A stretch of 61,354 bases of DNA. Origin: a virus. The notes below the pieces were generated by a model, which saw only the letters and a program-made list of their open reading frames with translations, made no database searches and was not told where the DNA came from. Positions 52,577 through 60,091 of this stretch are shown here, piece by piece (positions within the stretch are counted from its first letter, which is position 1; each line of letters opens with the position of its first letter). Both the position numbers and the translations under genes were made by a program. The stretch spans positions 1 to 61,354 of the IMG/VR virus record IMGVR_UViG_3300042545_000830; one strand, 5' to 3'.

Positions 52577-53202
52577 TAATCACCATATACTGATGTATCA
52601 CTGCAAGGATTTTCTATCAAGTAATCAAAATTTTTCTTTGATGCTTGCTCTATAATATCATTGTCATTATTTGGATTATTCCCATCACCAGAACCAGCAC
52701 TGCCTGTTTCGTGACTATAATCATTACGTTTAGCCTTAAAAAACCAAACATAATGTCCTGCTATGGCATTTAATTGAAATTCATCAATTACTTCTGTTAT
52801 TTCATAAACAGTTGGTCCTCTTTTTGGAAAATTTAAACGATCACTTCCAAATTCAGACATTTTTATTAAATCTCCCGCTTTTGGTTCAGAACTAACTCCA
52901 AAATTTTCTGTAAAATGATATGGATGAATAACACCATTCATATCACTATCTGCTACTATACCAAATTTGGATAACATATAAGAATCATTATTCAAATTTA
53001 AAAGAACAACCATTGATTTTGGTGTTTGAAATGATGTATTTGGTTGTTCTCCGTATATAGGGTTCATTTCATCTATGGAGGCATTATTAAAATAGTATTC
53101 TATTTCTTGACCATTTATTTCAATTTGCTCTTTCCACCAACGAGAAAAATTATTTCTTTCATTGGCATTTATTTGTTTATTTAAAAATCTTAATTTTTCC
53201 AT
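52573..53202 (-). CDS. 14: Putative neck/head-completion protein (gp14-like, 209 aa)
   Basis: The arrangement resembles T4 gp14: a G-x-E-x-x-YY segment near residue 31 (INGQEIEYY), then DEMNPIYGE, a strand-helix-strand with FGI, a P-x-x-GDLI motif near 109 (EPKAGDLIKM), YEITEVIDEF and a final FFKAKRNDY strand. Gp14 with gp13 closes the filled head and joins the tail. The Gly/Asn/Asp-rich C-terminal 50 residues are likely flexible. It is 2 nt after its upstream neighbour. Confidence 0.55.
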   Translation of the reverse strand: MEKLRFLNKQINANERNNFSRWWKEQIEINGQEIEYYFNNASIDEMNPIYGEQPNTSFQTPKSMVVLLNLNNDSYMLSKFGIVADSDMNGVIHPYHFTENFGVSSEPKAGDLIKMSEFGSDRLNFPKRGPTVYEITEVIDEFQLNAIAGHYVWFFKAKRNDYSHETGSAGSGDGNNPNNDNDIIEQASKKNFDYLIENPCSDTSVYGDY

Positions 53203-53204
53203 AA

Positions 53205-53570
53205 TTAAGCCTTTTTCATTTGAATAGAATAACCTTTTTGTGGATCATATACCAAAAATCTACCAATTCCGGTTTGTTCATTTTTTTGTTTTAATGCTAT
53301 TTCAAAGGGTTGTGTTTTGTCTCTTTTGTCTAAATTAAGACTGTAATCATTTATTATTTTTTGTAATTCTACTTCTGATATTTTTTTAAATCCGGTATTA
53401 TAAGATGCTTTAACTACGCTTTGATTATTATAATCATTATGTGGAGAATGGTATCTAGCAACTATGTTTGTTTTCTGATTTGTTATACCAGCTTCGGTTC
53501 TATGTCTAGGATTTGATGCCAATTTAATATTTGCTATACCATTATTTTCAAAAAAAGTTTTAAAGTTCAT
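53205..53570 (-). CDS. Hypothetical protein (121 aa)
   Basis: Of two adjacent ATGs (53573 and 53570), the second is 6 nt from the TATAAGTA motif, matching the spacing elsewhere, so I start at 53570 (MNFKTFF). The protein is basic, with a SNPRHRTEAG region and FKKISEVELQKIINDYSLN as the main helix; it ends in a short beta hairpin. No family recognised. In one unit with the neck gene. Confidence 0.58.
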   Translation of the reverse strand: MNFKTFFENNGIANIKLASNPRHRTEAGITNQKTNIVARYHSPHNDYNNQSVVKASYNTGFKKISEVELQKIINDYSLNLDKRDKTQPFEIALKQKNEQTGIGRFLVYDPQKGYSIQMKKA

Positions 53571-53576
53571 CATATA

Positions 53577-53584
53577 TACTTATA
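53577..53584 (-). promoter_or_regulatory. Late-type promoter for neck unit
   Basis: TATAAGTA on the minus strand, 6 nt before ATG 53570; it lies directly beside the terminator at 53587-53620. Confidence 0.6.
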
Positions 53585-53586
53585 AC

Positions 53587-53620
53587 AAAAAAAGCCCTGC
53601 TTTAATAAGCAGGGCTTTTT
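53587..53620 (-). terminator. Rho-independent terminator after acidic core-protein gene
   Basis: GCCCTGCTT (53594-53602), loop TAAT, AAGCAGGGC (53607-53615), flanked by A-run and T-run so it can act in both directions. It ends the minus-strand transcript from 54495 and precedes the neck-unit promoter. Confidence 0.88.
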
Positions 53621-53637
53621 ATTTAATTTATATTTTT

Positions 53638-54495
53638 TTATTGATCAAAAAGACCTTTTCCAACTTTTACACCACCAACATTGTTGTTTTTTCCGGTTAG
53701 TTTGGAAATAGCACTGTCAGTTGAGTGTTTTTCAATCTTTCCATCCGCACCTTTAATTGCAGATGAGGTTGCAGACTTCTTTGAAACTGGTACTGCACCC
53801 TTTACGACTTTATTTTTCTTGCTGGTTAGATGACCTTTATCTAAATCTTTAACCAAAGCATGTCCTAATTCTTTGGCATCTACGGATTCTTTGAATGGAT
53901 CTTCTTCTTCGTCTTCACCATCAACAGAAGAATCTTCTTCGGAATCATCAAACATTTCATCTTCGGTTTGATCTTCGCTATCGGTTTCTTCTTCGGTTTC
54001 GCCTAAAACTGATTGTAAAACATCAACCAATTTTTGTGCGGTTTCTCTATCTAATGTGAAAGATACTTCTTCGGAACCTTCTTCGGAACCTTCTTCGGAA
54101 CCTTCTTCGTCTTCTATTCCTTCTTCGGAACCTTCTTCACCAAATCCAGAACCAAACTCATCAGATGATTCGAGTTCGTTATCTTGGTCGGTAGAGAAGT
54201 TAAATTGTCCTTCTTCACTTAATACTCTATTATAAAGAGCATCAAATGGATTTAATGATTCATTTTTAGTTTTTTTCATAAGTTTTGGTTCACCCGTAGC
54301 ACCTTTAGTTGTTAATTCTGCTGGAGCTTCTTCTGGAGTTTCTAAATCAACATTATCAAGTGTACAATCAGAATCTGGTACGGAAGATTCGTCACCGAAA
54401 ACTTTACCTACTTGAGATTTGGTTGATCCTACTATACCAGAAGATTTATCTGATTCTTCTAACATTGTTAAATATGCTTTTGTGATTGGGTCCAT
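53638..54495 (-). CDS. Very acidic protein, head-core/scaffold-like (285 aa)
   Basis: About residues 105-200 are dominated by Glu, Asp, Ser and Gly, including the tandem EEGS repeats. The C-terminal 80 residues are Lys-rich (KKNKVVKGAVPVSKK). Acidic middle and basic ends recall T4 prohead core proteins, which fill the procapsid and are later degraded. The end GKGLFDQ is short and hydrophobic. It has its own terminator, pointing to high expression. Family not proven; an internal or decoration protein is the main alternative. Confidence 0.6.
   Translation of the reverse strand: MDPITKAYLTMLEESDKSSGIVGSTKSQVGKVFGDESSVPDSDCTLDNVDLETPEEAPAELTTKGATGEPKLMKKTKNESLNPFDALYNRVLSEEGQFNFSTDQDNELESSDEFGSGFGEEGSEEGIEDEEGSEEGSEEGSEEVSFTLDRETAQKLVDVLQSVLGETEEETDSEDQTEDEMFDDSEEDSSVDGEDEEEDPFKESVDAKELGHALVKDLDKGHLTSKKNKVVKGAVPVSKKSATSSAIKGADGKIEKHSTDSAISKLTGKNNNVGGVKVGKGLFDQ
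54066..54109 (-). repeat. 12-bp tandem repeat coding EEGS
   Basis: CTTCTTCGGAAC is repeated perfectly three times, then partially (plus-strand reading). Unit length keeps the frame, so copy-number change would alter protein length without disrupting it. Confidence 0.85.
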
Positions 54496-54509
54496 AATAT
54501 TTGTATGAA

Positions 54510-54517
54510 TATTTACA
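54510..54517 (-). promoter_or_regulatory. Late-type promoter of acidic core gene
   Basis: TGTAAATA on the minus strand, 14 nt before ATG 54495. Confidence 0.45.
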
Positions 54518-54543
54518 CTAGTTATATTACAAATCTATAAAAA

Positions 54544-54951
54544 TTATTTCTTTTTTGGTTTAACTTTATCAGAAGTAATTTTTTTACCGGATTTTTTTGC
54601 TGACTTTTTAATTCCTTTAACTATTTCTTCTTTATGTTTTTTACCAAATTTTTTACCAGTTTTCTTTTCCATGGATTTTTCAATCGCCCAAGGATTTACT
54701 TTCTTTTTTGCTTCAACGATTGGTTGAATACCATGTACAAAATTTTCAGATTTTACTATTTTTTTTATATAATTCTTTTTTTCTTCATCCTCATCCTCTT
54801 CATCATCTTCAGAAACGGTTTCTGTTTCAGATGTCATATCTTCTTCATCGGTTTCAGATTCTTTTTTATCAGTTTCAGATTCTTTTATTACATTATTTAA
54901 TAAAATTTTTTGATACGCTTCTTCCAATAATAATTGATCTTTTGTTCTCAT
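54544..54951 (-). CDS. Charged bipartite protein, prohead-core/internal-like (135 aa)
   Basis: Starts MRTKDQLLLEEAYQKIL, a helix resembling starts of several phage head-associated proteins. Residues 22-58 are acidic, with a duplicated KKESETD unit; the C-terminal half is very basic, with NPWAIEKSMEKKTGKKFGKKHKEE around residues 86-110. Such bipolar charge is usual for internal or core proteins packed with DNA. In the same late region as the acidic gene at 53638-54495, 48 bp apart. Confidence 0.58.
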   Translation of the reverse strand: MRTKDQLLLEEAYQKILLNNVIKESETDKKESETDEEDMTSETETVSEDDEEDEDEEKKNYIKKIVKSENFVHGIQPIVEAKKKVNPWAIEKSMEKKTGKKFGKKHKEEIVKGIKKSAKKSGKKITSDKVKPKKK

Positions 54952-54956
54952 GTTAA

Positions 54957-54964
54957 TATTTACT
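54957..54964 (-). promoter_or_regulatory. Late-type promoter of bipartite protein gene
   Basis: AGTAAATA on the minus strand, 5 nt before ATG 54951. A second GATAAATA at 54967-54974 is 15 nt upstream, so the promoter is doubled. Confidence 0.6.
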
Positions 54965-55763
54965 TATATTTATCTAATATAATATTAGATTCTTTTTTCA
55001 AATCCAAACATTCTATCAATTCGTAATCATTTTCACCATTAACCCAAACAATATATGATTTAGGAACTTTGAATGATGTTACCTTTTCAATTATTGTAGA
55101 ATATAAAGATAATTGTAGACTATATTTTGCATATTCACATTGTTGTAAGTGTTTTAATTCTTTTAAAAGAGTTTCTTTTCTTGGATTTTTTCTTTTAATT
55201 TCTTTATTTGTTTTATAATCAAACATAACCAATTCATTAGTTTTAAAATTATAAGAAAGGTTATCTATACTACCACATATACCCGATTCTTTATCACCAA
55301 TAACAAATTCACATTTGATTAGAATATGATCTTGTTTCCACCAGTTATAAAAATTTATAAAATTTTTAATTAATTTTGCAACTTCATTATAATAGTTTTC
55401 CACCGAATTATTAGATTTGAAATCTTTTCTTTTATTAAAAAACAAATTTATAGAGTCTCTATCCAAACTGGTTTGTTTCCTATTAAAATAGTTTTCGACA
55501 TATTTGTGAAACTCTGATCCTTTATGACAAGAATAATCTTTCGTAAATTCCCATTGATTCAATATTTCATCAACACTAAAACCATCTCTTTGAGCAACAA
55601 ACGATGCCGCTTTTTGAGAATCGAAAGGTTTTTCGTAATTTTTAATCAATTGAGAAACTGACATTTTAGCAGGTTCTCCTGCTATCGTATACTTGTGATT
55701 TTTTTCTATAAATAAAATATCAGAAAAACTATTTTCTAAACTAACAAGAGTATCGAAATTCAT
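54960..55763 (-). CDS. PD-(D/E)XK nuclease, Cas4/RecB-like (267 aa)
   Basis: Start ATG 55763 is 1 nt after the AAA+ stop; a TTG at 55781 is upstream. An N-terminal motif GEPAKMSVSQLIKNYEKPFD, KGSEFHKYVE near 84, CGSIDNL with the first catalytic Asp, MFDYKTNK near 195 (D-x-K) and CEYAKYSLQLSLYSTII (QLSLY) follow the RecB-type exonuclease order. It probably degrades or trims DNA ends, with possible roles in recombination or attack on host DNA. It appears cotranscribed with the ATPase. Confidence 0.78.
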   Translation of the reverse strand: MNFDTLVSLENSFSDILFIEKNHKYTIAGEPAKMSVSQLIKNYEKPFDSQKAASFVAQRDGFSVDEILNQWEFTKDYSCHKGSEFHKYVENYFNRKQTSLDRDSINLFFNKRKDFKSNNSVENYYNEVAKLIKNFINFYNWWKQDHILIKCEFVIGDKESGICGSIDNLSYNFKTNELVMFDYKTNKEIKRKNPRKETLLKELKHLQQCEYAKYSLQLSLYSTIIEKVTSFKVPKSYIVWVNGENDYELIECLDLKKESNIILDKYK

Positions 55764-55764
55764 A

Positions 55765-56970
55765 TTAAAATCCGAATCCAATTTTCTTTTCTTCTTTTTT
55801 AGTTTCTCCCATTTCGGTTTTCTTTGTTAGATTATAAATCTCAGCAATTACCATCTTTTTTGTAATATTTTCTTCTATTTCTTTTTTGGAGAATCCAAGA
55901 TGCTTTGCGAGTTTTTTGGCATCCTCTATTTCCAGAGGTCCAAATTCATAATCAACTTGCAATCTACCTTTTCTACGCAATGCTTCATCGATATCTTGTT
56001 TTGCACAATTATATGTGATGATCAATGGACATCTCAATACATCCCCTAAAATACCATCAGATAAGTTTAGAAGAGATGTTACAGCAGAAGAATCGTAATT
56101 ATCCCCCATTCTTTTTACTATTGCTTTTTCGGCATCTTCTAGAATCAATATTGAATTTTTCTTTTTCAGAAGACTAGAGAAAGTAGTTGGATCATTAATA
56201 AAAGATTCTATCATTGTTGCTGGAATATAAATAAAATCTTTGTTTACTTTAGTAGTAAGATACTTTAGGAAGGTGCTCTTTCCCGCACCCGGTGCACCAT
56301 GAAACATATACAAACCATTATCGTTTTTGTTTAGTCTATCGATAATTTCTTTTTCAATACCCAAAAACTTTTTACCATAGTTTAATTCTATGTTAATATC
56401 TTCTGGTATCTTTATATCAATAGGATCAAAAACATATTCATCATATCTATTTTTTACATACATATGAATTTTAGTAGATTCGTGTTTTGCTATAAATGAT
56501 TCAAAATCATTTAAATGTAAATTGGTAATATTTGATGTGTAAATTATAAGCATCTCATATGTTTTTTTAGAATCTTCTTTTTGTTTTTCTTCTTTAGATT
56601 TCGTTTGAAAATCGATATATTCTCCCTCGGTTGAAACAAATCCTAGAGAATTTGAATCATCGACTTCATCCTTTACCATCAATTTTACAAAAATATCTTT
56701 ATATTCAAAAATTAGAGTTCCGCTTTTAAATGAAAAGGTATCTTTAATCAAGGATTTTAAATTTCCTGTACATGAACTATACATTAAACTACCGTTTTCT
56801 AATAAAAAATTCAAAATATCGGATTTGAATGCTTCGCTTATATACAAAAAACAAGGAGGATAATCGGAATATGTTGTAATGTATTTATTAATAGGAAAAA
56901 GGTTTCCACTATCATGAATATCGTAATAGCCCTTTAGATCTGTTTTGAATTTGTTTTTTGAATTGAACAT
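55765..56970 (-). CDS. AAA+ ATPase (Bcs1/FtsH-like core, 401 aa)
   Basis: Residues 1-190 form a separate, mostly beta N-terminal domain. Then GIEKEIIDRL, Walker A GAPGAGKST at 225-233, Walker B LILEDAE at 275-281, sensor-1-like TYN near 320 and an arginine-finger region RRKGR at 332-336. Sensor 2 is less clear. This is a protein-remodelling type of AAA+, not the clamp loader (the gp44 pattern with SRC is absent). Directly followed by a PD-(D/E)XK nuclease, which may be its partner. The C-terminus is Lys/Glu-rich. Confidence 0.8.
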   Translation of the reverse strand: MFNSKNKFKTDLKGYYDIHDSGNLFPINKYITTYSDYPPCFLYISEAFKSDILNFLLENGSLMYSSCTGNLKSLIKDTFSFKSGTLIFEYKDIFVKLMVKDEVDDSNSLGFVSTEGEYIDFQTKSKEEKQKEDSKKTYEMLIIYTSNITNLHLNDFESFIAKHESTKIHMYVKNRYDEYVFDPIDIKIPEDINIELNYGKKFLGIEKEIIDRLNKNDNGLYMFHGAPGAGKSTFLKYLTTKVNKDFIYIPATMIESFINDPTTFSSLLKKKNSILILEDAEKAIVKRMGDNYDSSAVTSLLNLSDGILGDVLRCPLIITYNCAKQDIDEALRRKGRLQVDYEFGPLEIEDAKKLAKHLGFSKKEIEENITKKMVIAEIYNLTKKTEMGETKKEEKKIGFGF

Positions 56971-57014
56971 AAAAATATGATACTATATTATAAAAACTAT
57001 TAATGCAATAAAAA

Positions 57015-57022
57015 AATAAATA
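57015..57022 (+). promoter_or_regulatory. Late-type promoter of HExxH gene
   Basis: AATAAATA, 5 nt before ATG 57028. Confidence 0.5.
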
Positions 57023-57027
57023 TATAT

Positions 57028-57396
57028 ATGAAATCTTTAACCAAAAAACAAATTTACGAAATACACGAAAAATGTGTAAATTTGGTTAAAAGAAAACCCG
57101 CAGAATTTTTTTCATTTAGAAAAATGAGAGCATCGGTAGGATTGTGTAATTGGACAGACATTGAATTGGATTATAGGAGAGATTTATTATCAACTGCGTA
57201 TCATGAATGCGTTCATTACTTATTTCCCGATTATTCTGAAAGTATGGTAAAATATATAGAAAGTAGAATAGTAAATGTTTGTGATCCATTGGATTTAGCA
57301 TATTTTCTAAAAATACTATCCAACAAGTTATACAAATCCGAACTGCAAAAGTATAATTCTAAAACAAAAAATGCTTTGACTTCTAGAAAAAAATAG
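57028..57396 (+). CDS. Small HExxH metallopeptidase-like protein (122 aa)
   Basis: H59-E60-x2-H63 with a Glu at about 78 (MVKYIESRI) forms a plausible zinc site of gluzincin type. The protein is one domain with no signal peptide, transmembrane segment or propeptide, and ends in a basic tail. The size is very small for a metallopeptidase. Whether it cleaves protein (for example during head maturation) or is a non-enzymatic zinc protein is unknown. It is divergent to the AAA+ gene and followed by nrdB 35 bp later. Confidence 0.62.
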   Translation: MKSLTKKQIYEIHEKCVNLVKRKPAEFFSFRKMRASVGLCNWTDIELDYRRDLLSTAYHECVHYLFPDYSESMVKYIESRIVNVCDPLDLAYFLKILSNKLYKSELQKYNSKTKNALTSRKK

Positions 57397-57431
57397 AAGA
57401 TAATTGGAGAACATTCATTAAATATAATACT

Positions 57432-58406
57432 ATGATTTTCGAAGAACAAATTTCACGCAAACCAAACAAATATCCATGGACAGAAAAATTTATCGAAAGT
57501 ATGCACAATGGATTTTGGACCGATAAAGAATTTTCATTTAAGTCTGATGTTCAACAATTTAAAGTAAATTTAACCGATCAAGAAAGAGAAATTGTTATAC
57601 GTACATTGTCAGCTATCGGACAAATCGAAATAGCAGTAAAAACCTTTTGGGCAAAGCTTGGTGAAAACCTTCCCCATCCCGCATTACAAGATTTAGGATA
57701 CGTTATGGCTAACACAGAAGTCATTCATAACAATGCTTACGAGCGTCTTATTTCCACGCTTGGATTGGAAGATGTTTTTGAAAAGAATTTGAAACTCGAC
57801 TGGATTCAAGGAAGGGTAAAATATTTAAAAAAATATACACATAGATACTATAAAGATTCTAAGAAGCAATATGTATATGCTTTAACTCTTTTTACATTGT
57901 TTGTTGAAAATGTTTCTTTGTTTTCTCAATTTTACGTAATCAATTGGTTTGCTCGTTTTAAAAACGTTCTTAAAGACACCGATCAACAAGTAAAATATAC
58001 TCGTAATGAAGAAAATATTCATGGTATGGTTGGTGCTCAAATCATCAATACTATCAGAGAAGAATATCCGGAATTGTTTGATGACGAATTTGTAGATAAA
58101 ATTCTTACTGAAGCTAAAGAAGCATATGAATCAGAAGCAAAAATTATTGATTGGATGATAAATGGAATTAAAGAAGATGGTCTTAGTGCTGTTATACTTA
58201 AAGAGTTTGTTAAGAATAGAATAAATGAATCCCTTAAAATGATTGGTTTTCCTCCTGCTTTTGAGATTGACAAAGATATTATTTCTTCTACAATGTGGTT
58301 TACGGAGGAATTATTGGGTAATAATATGGTTGATTTTTTCAGTTCCAGACCCACAGAGTACTCTAAAAAATCACAATGCTTTGACGAAGATGCATTATTT
58401 GGTTAA
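57432..58406 (+). CDS. nrdB: Ribonucleotide reductase class Ia small subunit (NrdB)
   Basis: Iron ligands and radical site are present: E66, E96 and H99 in NTEVIHNNAY, with Tyr103 four residues after the His as in E. coli Tyr122, and later E-x2-H in NEENIHGM. At 324 aa it is shorter than E. coli NrdB (376 aa), typical of phage versions. With NrdA it makes dNDPs for phage DNA. The upstream region has a late-type ATTAAATA motif (57417-57424, 7 nt before the ATG) and a TATAAT just before the start. Confidence 0.95.
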   Translation: MIFEEQISRKPNKYPWTEKFIESMHNGFWTDKEFSFKSDVQQFKVNLTDQEREIVIRTLSAIGQIEIAVKTFWAKLGENLPHPALQDLGYVMANTEVIHNNAYERLISTLGLEDVFEKNLKLDWIQGRVKYLKKYTHRYYKDSKKQYVYALTLFTLFVENVSLFSQFYVINWFARFKNVLKDTDQQVKYTRNEENIHGMVGAQIINTIREEYPELFDDEFVDKILTEAKEAYESEAKIIDWMINGIKEDGLSAVILKEFVKNRINESLKMIGFPPAFEIDKDIISSTMWFTEELLGNNMVDFFSSRPTEYSKKSQCFDEDALFG

Positions 58407-58421
58407 AATTAATAAAAATAT

Positions 58422-60086
58422 ATGACAAACAAATACGAATGGCTAAACAAAGACTCACGAAAATTTCTCGAAAGAGGTTATTTGTTAGAGGGAGAAACAG
58501 CAGAACATAGAATTAGAGATATTGCAGAAGCAGCAGAAAAATATCTCGGAATTAAAGGTTTCGCTGATAAGTTTGAGGGGTATATGCAGATAGGCGCATA
58601 TAGTTTAAGTTCTCCCATCTGGTCAAATTTTGGAAGAAAAAGAGGATTGCCAATTTCATGCTTCGGTTCTTATATTCCCGATACAATGGAAGGAATCATG
58701 GAGAAGGTTTCGGAGACTGCCGTGATGACAAAACATGGGGGCGGTACATCGGCATATTTTGGTAGTGTAAGAGGAAGAGGAACTCCAATTTCATCCGGTG
58801 GAGAATCTACAGGTTCTGTACATTTCATGGAATTGTTCGATAAGCTAATGAATGTTGTTTCGCAAGGAAATGTTCGTAGAGGATCATTTGCCGCATATAT
58901 TCCAATTGATCATCCAGACATTGAAGAATTTCTAAAAATCAAATCAGACGGTTGTGAAATTCAAGATCTCTCGATAGGTGTTTGTGTTTCTGATGAATGG
59001 ATGAAAAAAATGATTGATGGTGACAAAGATGCTCGAAAAATTTGGGGTCTTGTTATCAAGAAAAGATTTGAATCTGGTTATCCATATATTTTCTTTAGTG
59101 ATAATGCTAATAATCAAGCACCGCAAATATATAAAGACAAAGGAATTAAAATTAATAATTCCAATTTGTGTAGTGAAATTTTTTTGAGCAATTCTGAGGA
59201 TGAATCATTTGTTTGTGATCTTTCTTCATTGAATTTAGAAACATGGGAAGAATGGAAAGATACTGATGCGGTAGAAGTTTTGGTTTATTTCTTGGATGCT
59301 GTAATGTCAGAGTTCATCGAAAAAACCGAAGGGATGAAGTTCATGGAAGCTCCTAGAAAGTTTGCCATGAATCAGAGAGCATTGGGAGTAGGTGTTCTTG
59401 GTTGGCATTCCTTACTGCAATCCAAGATGATTGGATTTGAATCAATGGAAGCAAAGATACTAAACAATCAAATTTGGTCTTTTATTAGAAAAAAATCAGA
59501 TATGGCAACTATCAAATTAGCAGGTATTTTGGGGTCTGCACCAATTTATGATGACAGTAATAAATTAGAATATTATAGACGCAATGTTACTACATTAGCT
59601 GTCGCTCCTACAACATCATCCAGTTTTATTCTCGGACAGGTATCACCAAGTATAGAACCTCTTAATAGTAATTATTTTGTAAAGGATCTTGCTAAGGGTA
59701 AATTTACATTCAAAAATCCATATCTTAAAACTCTTTTAAAAGAAAAAGGTAAGGATGATGATGAAACGTGGAAATCTATTCTTGTTAAAGGTGGAAGTGT
59801 TCAGCATTTGGAATTTCTTTCTACAAATGAAAAGGATGTATTTAAAACATTTGGTGAAATTTCACAAAAAGAAATTATTATTCAAGCTGCTCAACGTCAA
59901 AAATATATCGATCAAGGACAATCATTAAACATCATGATTCCTCCAAATACAAAACCAAAAGAAGTAAATGAACTTATGATATTTGCATGGGAACAAGGTA
60001 TTAAATCATTGTATTATCAACGTAGTGCAAATCCAGCGCAGGAGCTTGCCAGAAGTATAATTACCTGTCAGTCCTGTCAAGGATAA
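58422..60086 (+). CDS. nrdA: Ribonucleotide reductase class Ia large subunit, compact (NrdA)
   Basis: Active-site residues align with E. coli NrdA: C80 (C225), N248/C250/E252 in NSNLCSE (N437/C439/E441), C265 (C462), Y531-Y532 (Y730/Y731), and C549-x2-C552 for reduction by thioredoxin or glutaredoxin. At 554 aa it lacks the N-terminal ATP cone and other parts of the 761-aa E. coli enzyme. Loss of the cone should remove overall activity inhibition by dATP. It follows nrdB by 15 bp. Confidence 0.94.
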   Translation: MTNKYEWLNKDSRKFLERGYLLEGETAEHRIRDIAEAAEKYLGIKGFADKFEGYMQIGAYSLSSPIWSNFGRKRGLPISCFGSYIPDTMEGIMEKVSETAVMTKHGGGTSAYFGSVRGRGTPISSGGESTGSVHFMELFDKLMNVVSQGNVRRGSFAAYIPIDHPDIEEFLKIKSDGCEIQDLSIGVCVSDEWMKKMIDGDKDARKIWGLVIKKRFESGYPYIFFSDNANNQAPQIYKDKGIKINNSNLCSEIFLSNSEDESFVCDLSSLNLETWEEWKDTDAVEVLVYFLDAVMSEFIEKTEGMKFMEAPRKFAMNQRALGVGVLGWHSLLQSKMIGFESMEAKILNNQIWSFIRKKSDMATIKLAGILGSAPIYDDSNKLEYYRRNVTTLAVAPTTSSSFILGQVSPSIEPLNSNYFVKDLAKGKFTFKNPYLKTLLKEKGKDDDETWKSILVKGGSVQHLEFLSTNEKDVFKTFGEISQKEIIIQAAQRQKYIDQGQSLNIMIPPNTKPKEVNELMIFAWEQGIKSLYYQRSANPAQELARSIITCQSCQG

Positions 60087-60091
60087 GATTA

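Noticed and set aside
53587-53620. Regulatory hairpin for the 121-aa gene
   Set aside because: The stem with flanking A and T runs is fully explained as a terminator for the upstream minus-strand gene.
55765-56970. Clamp loader subunit gp44
   Set aside because: The AAA+ core is present, but the SRC motif and the neighbouring gp62 gene are absent, and the long N-terminal domain does not fit.
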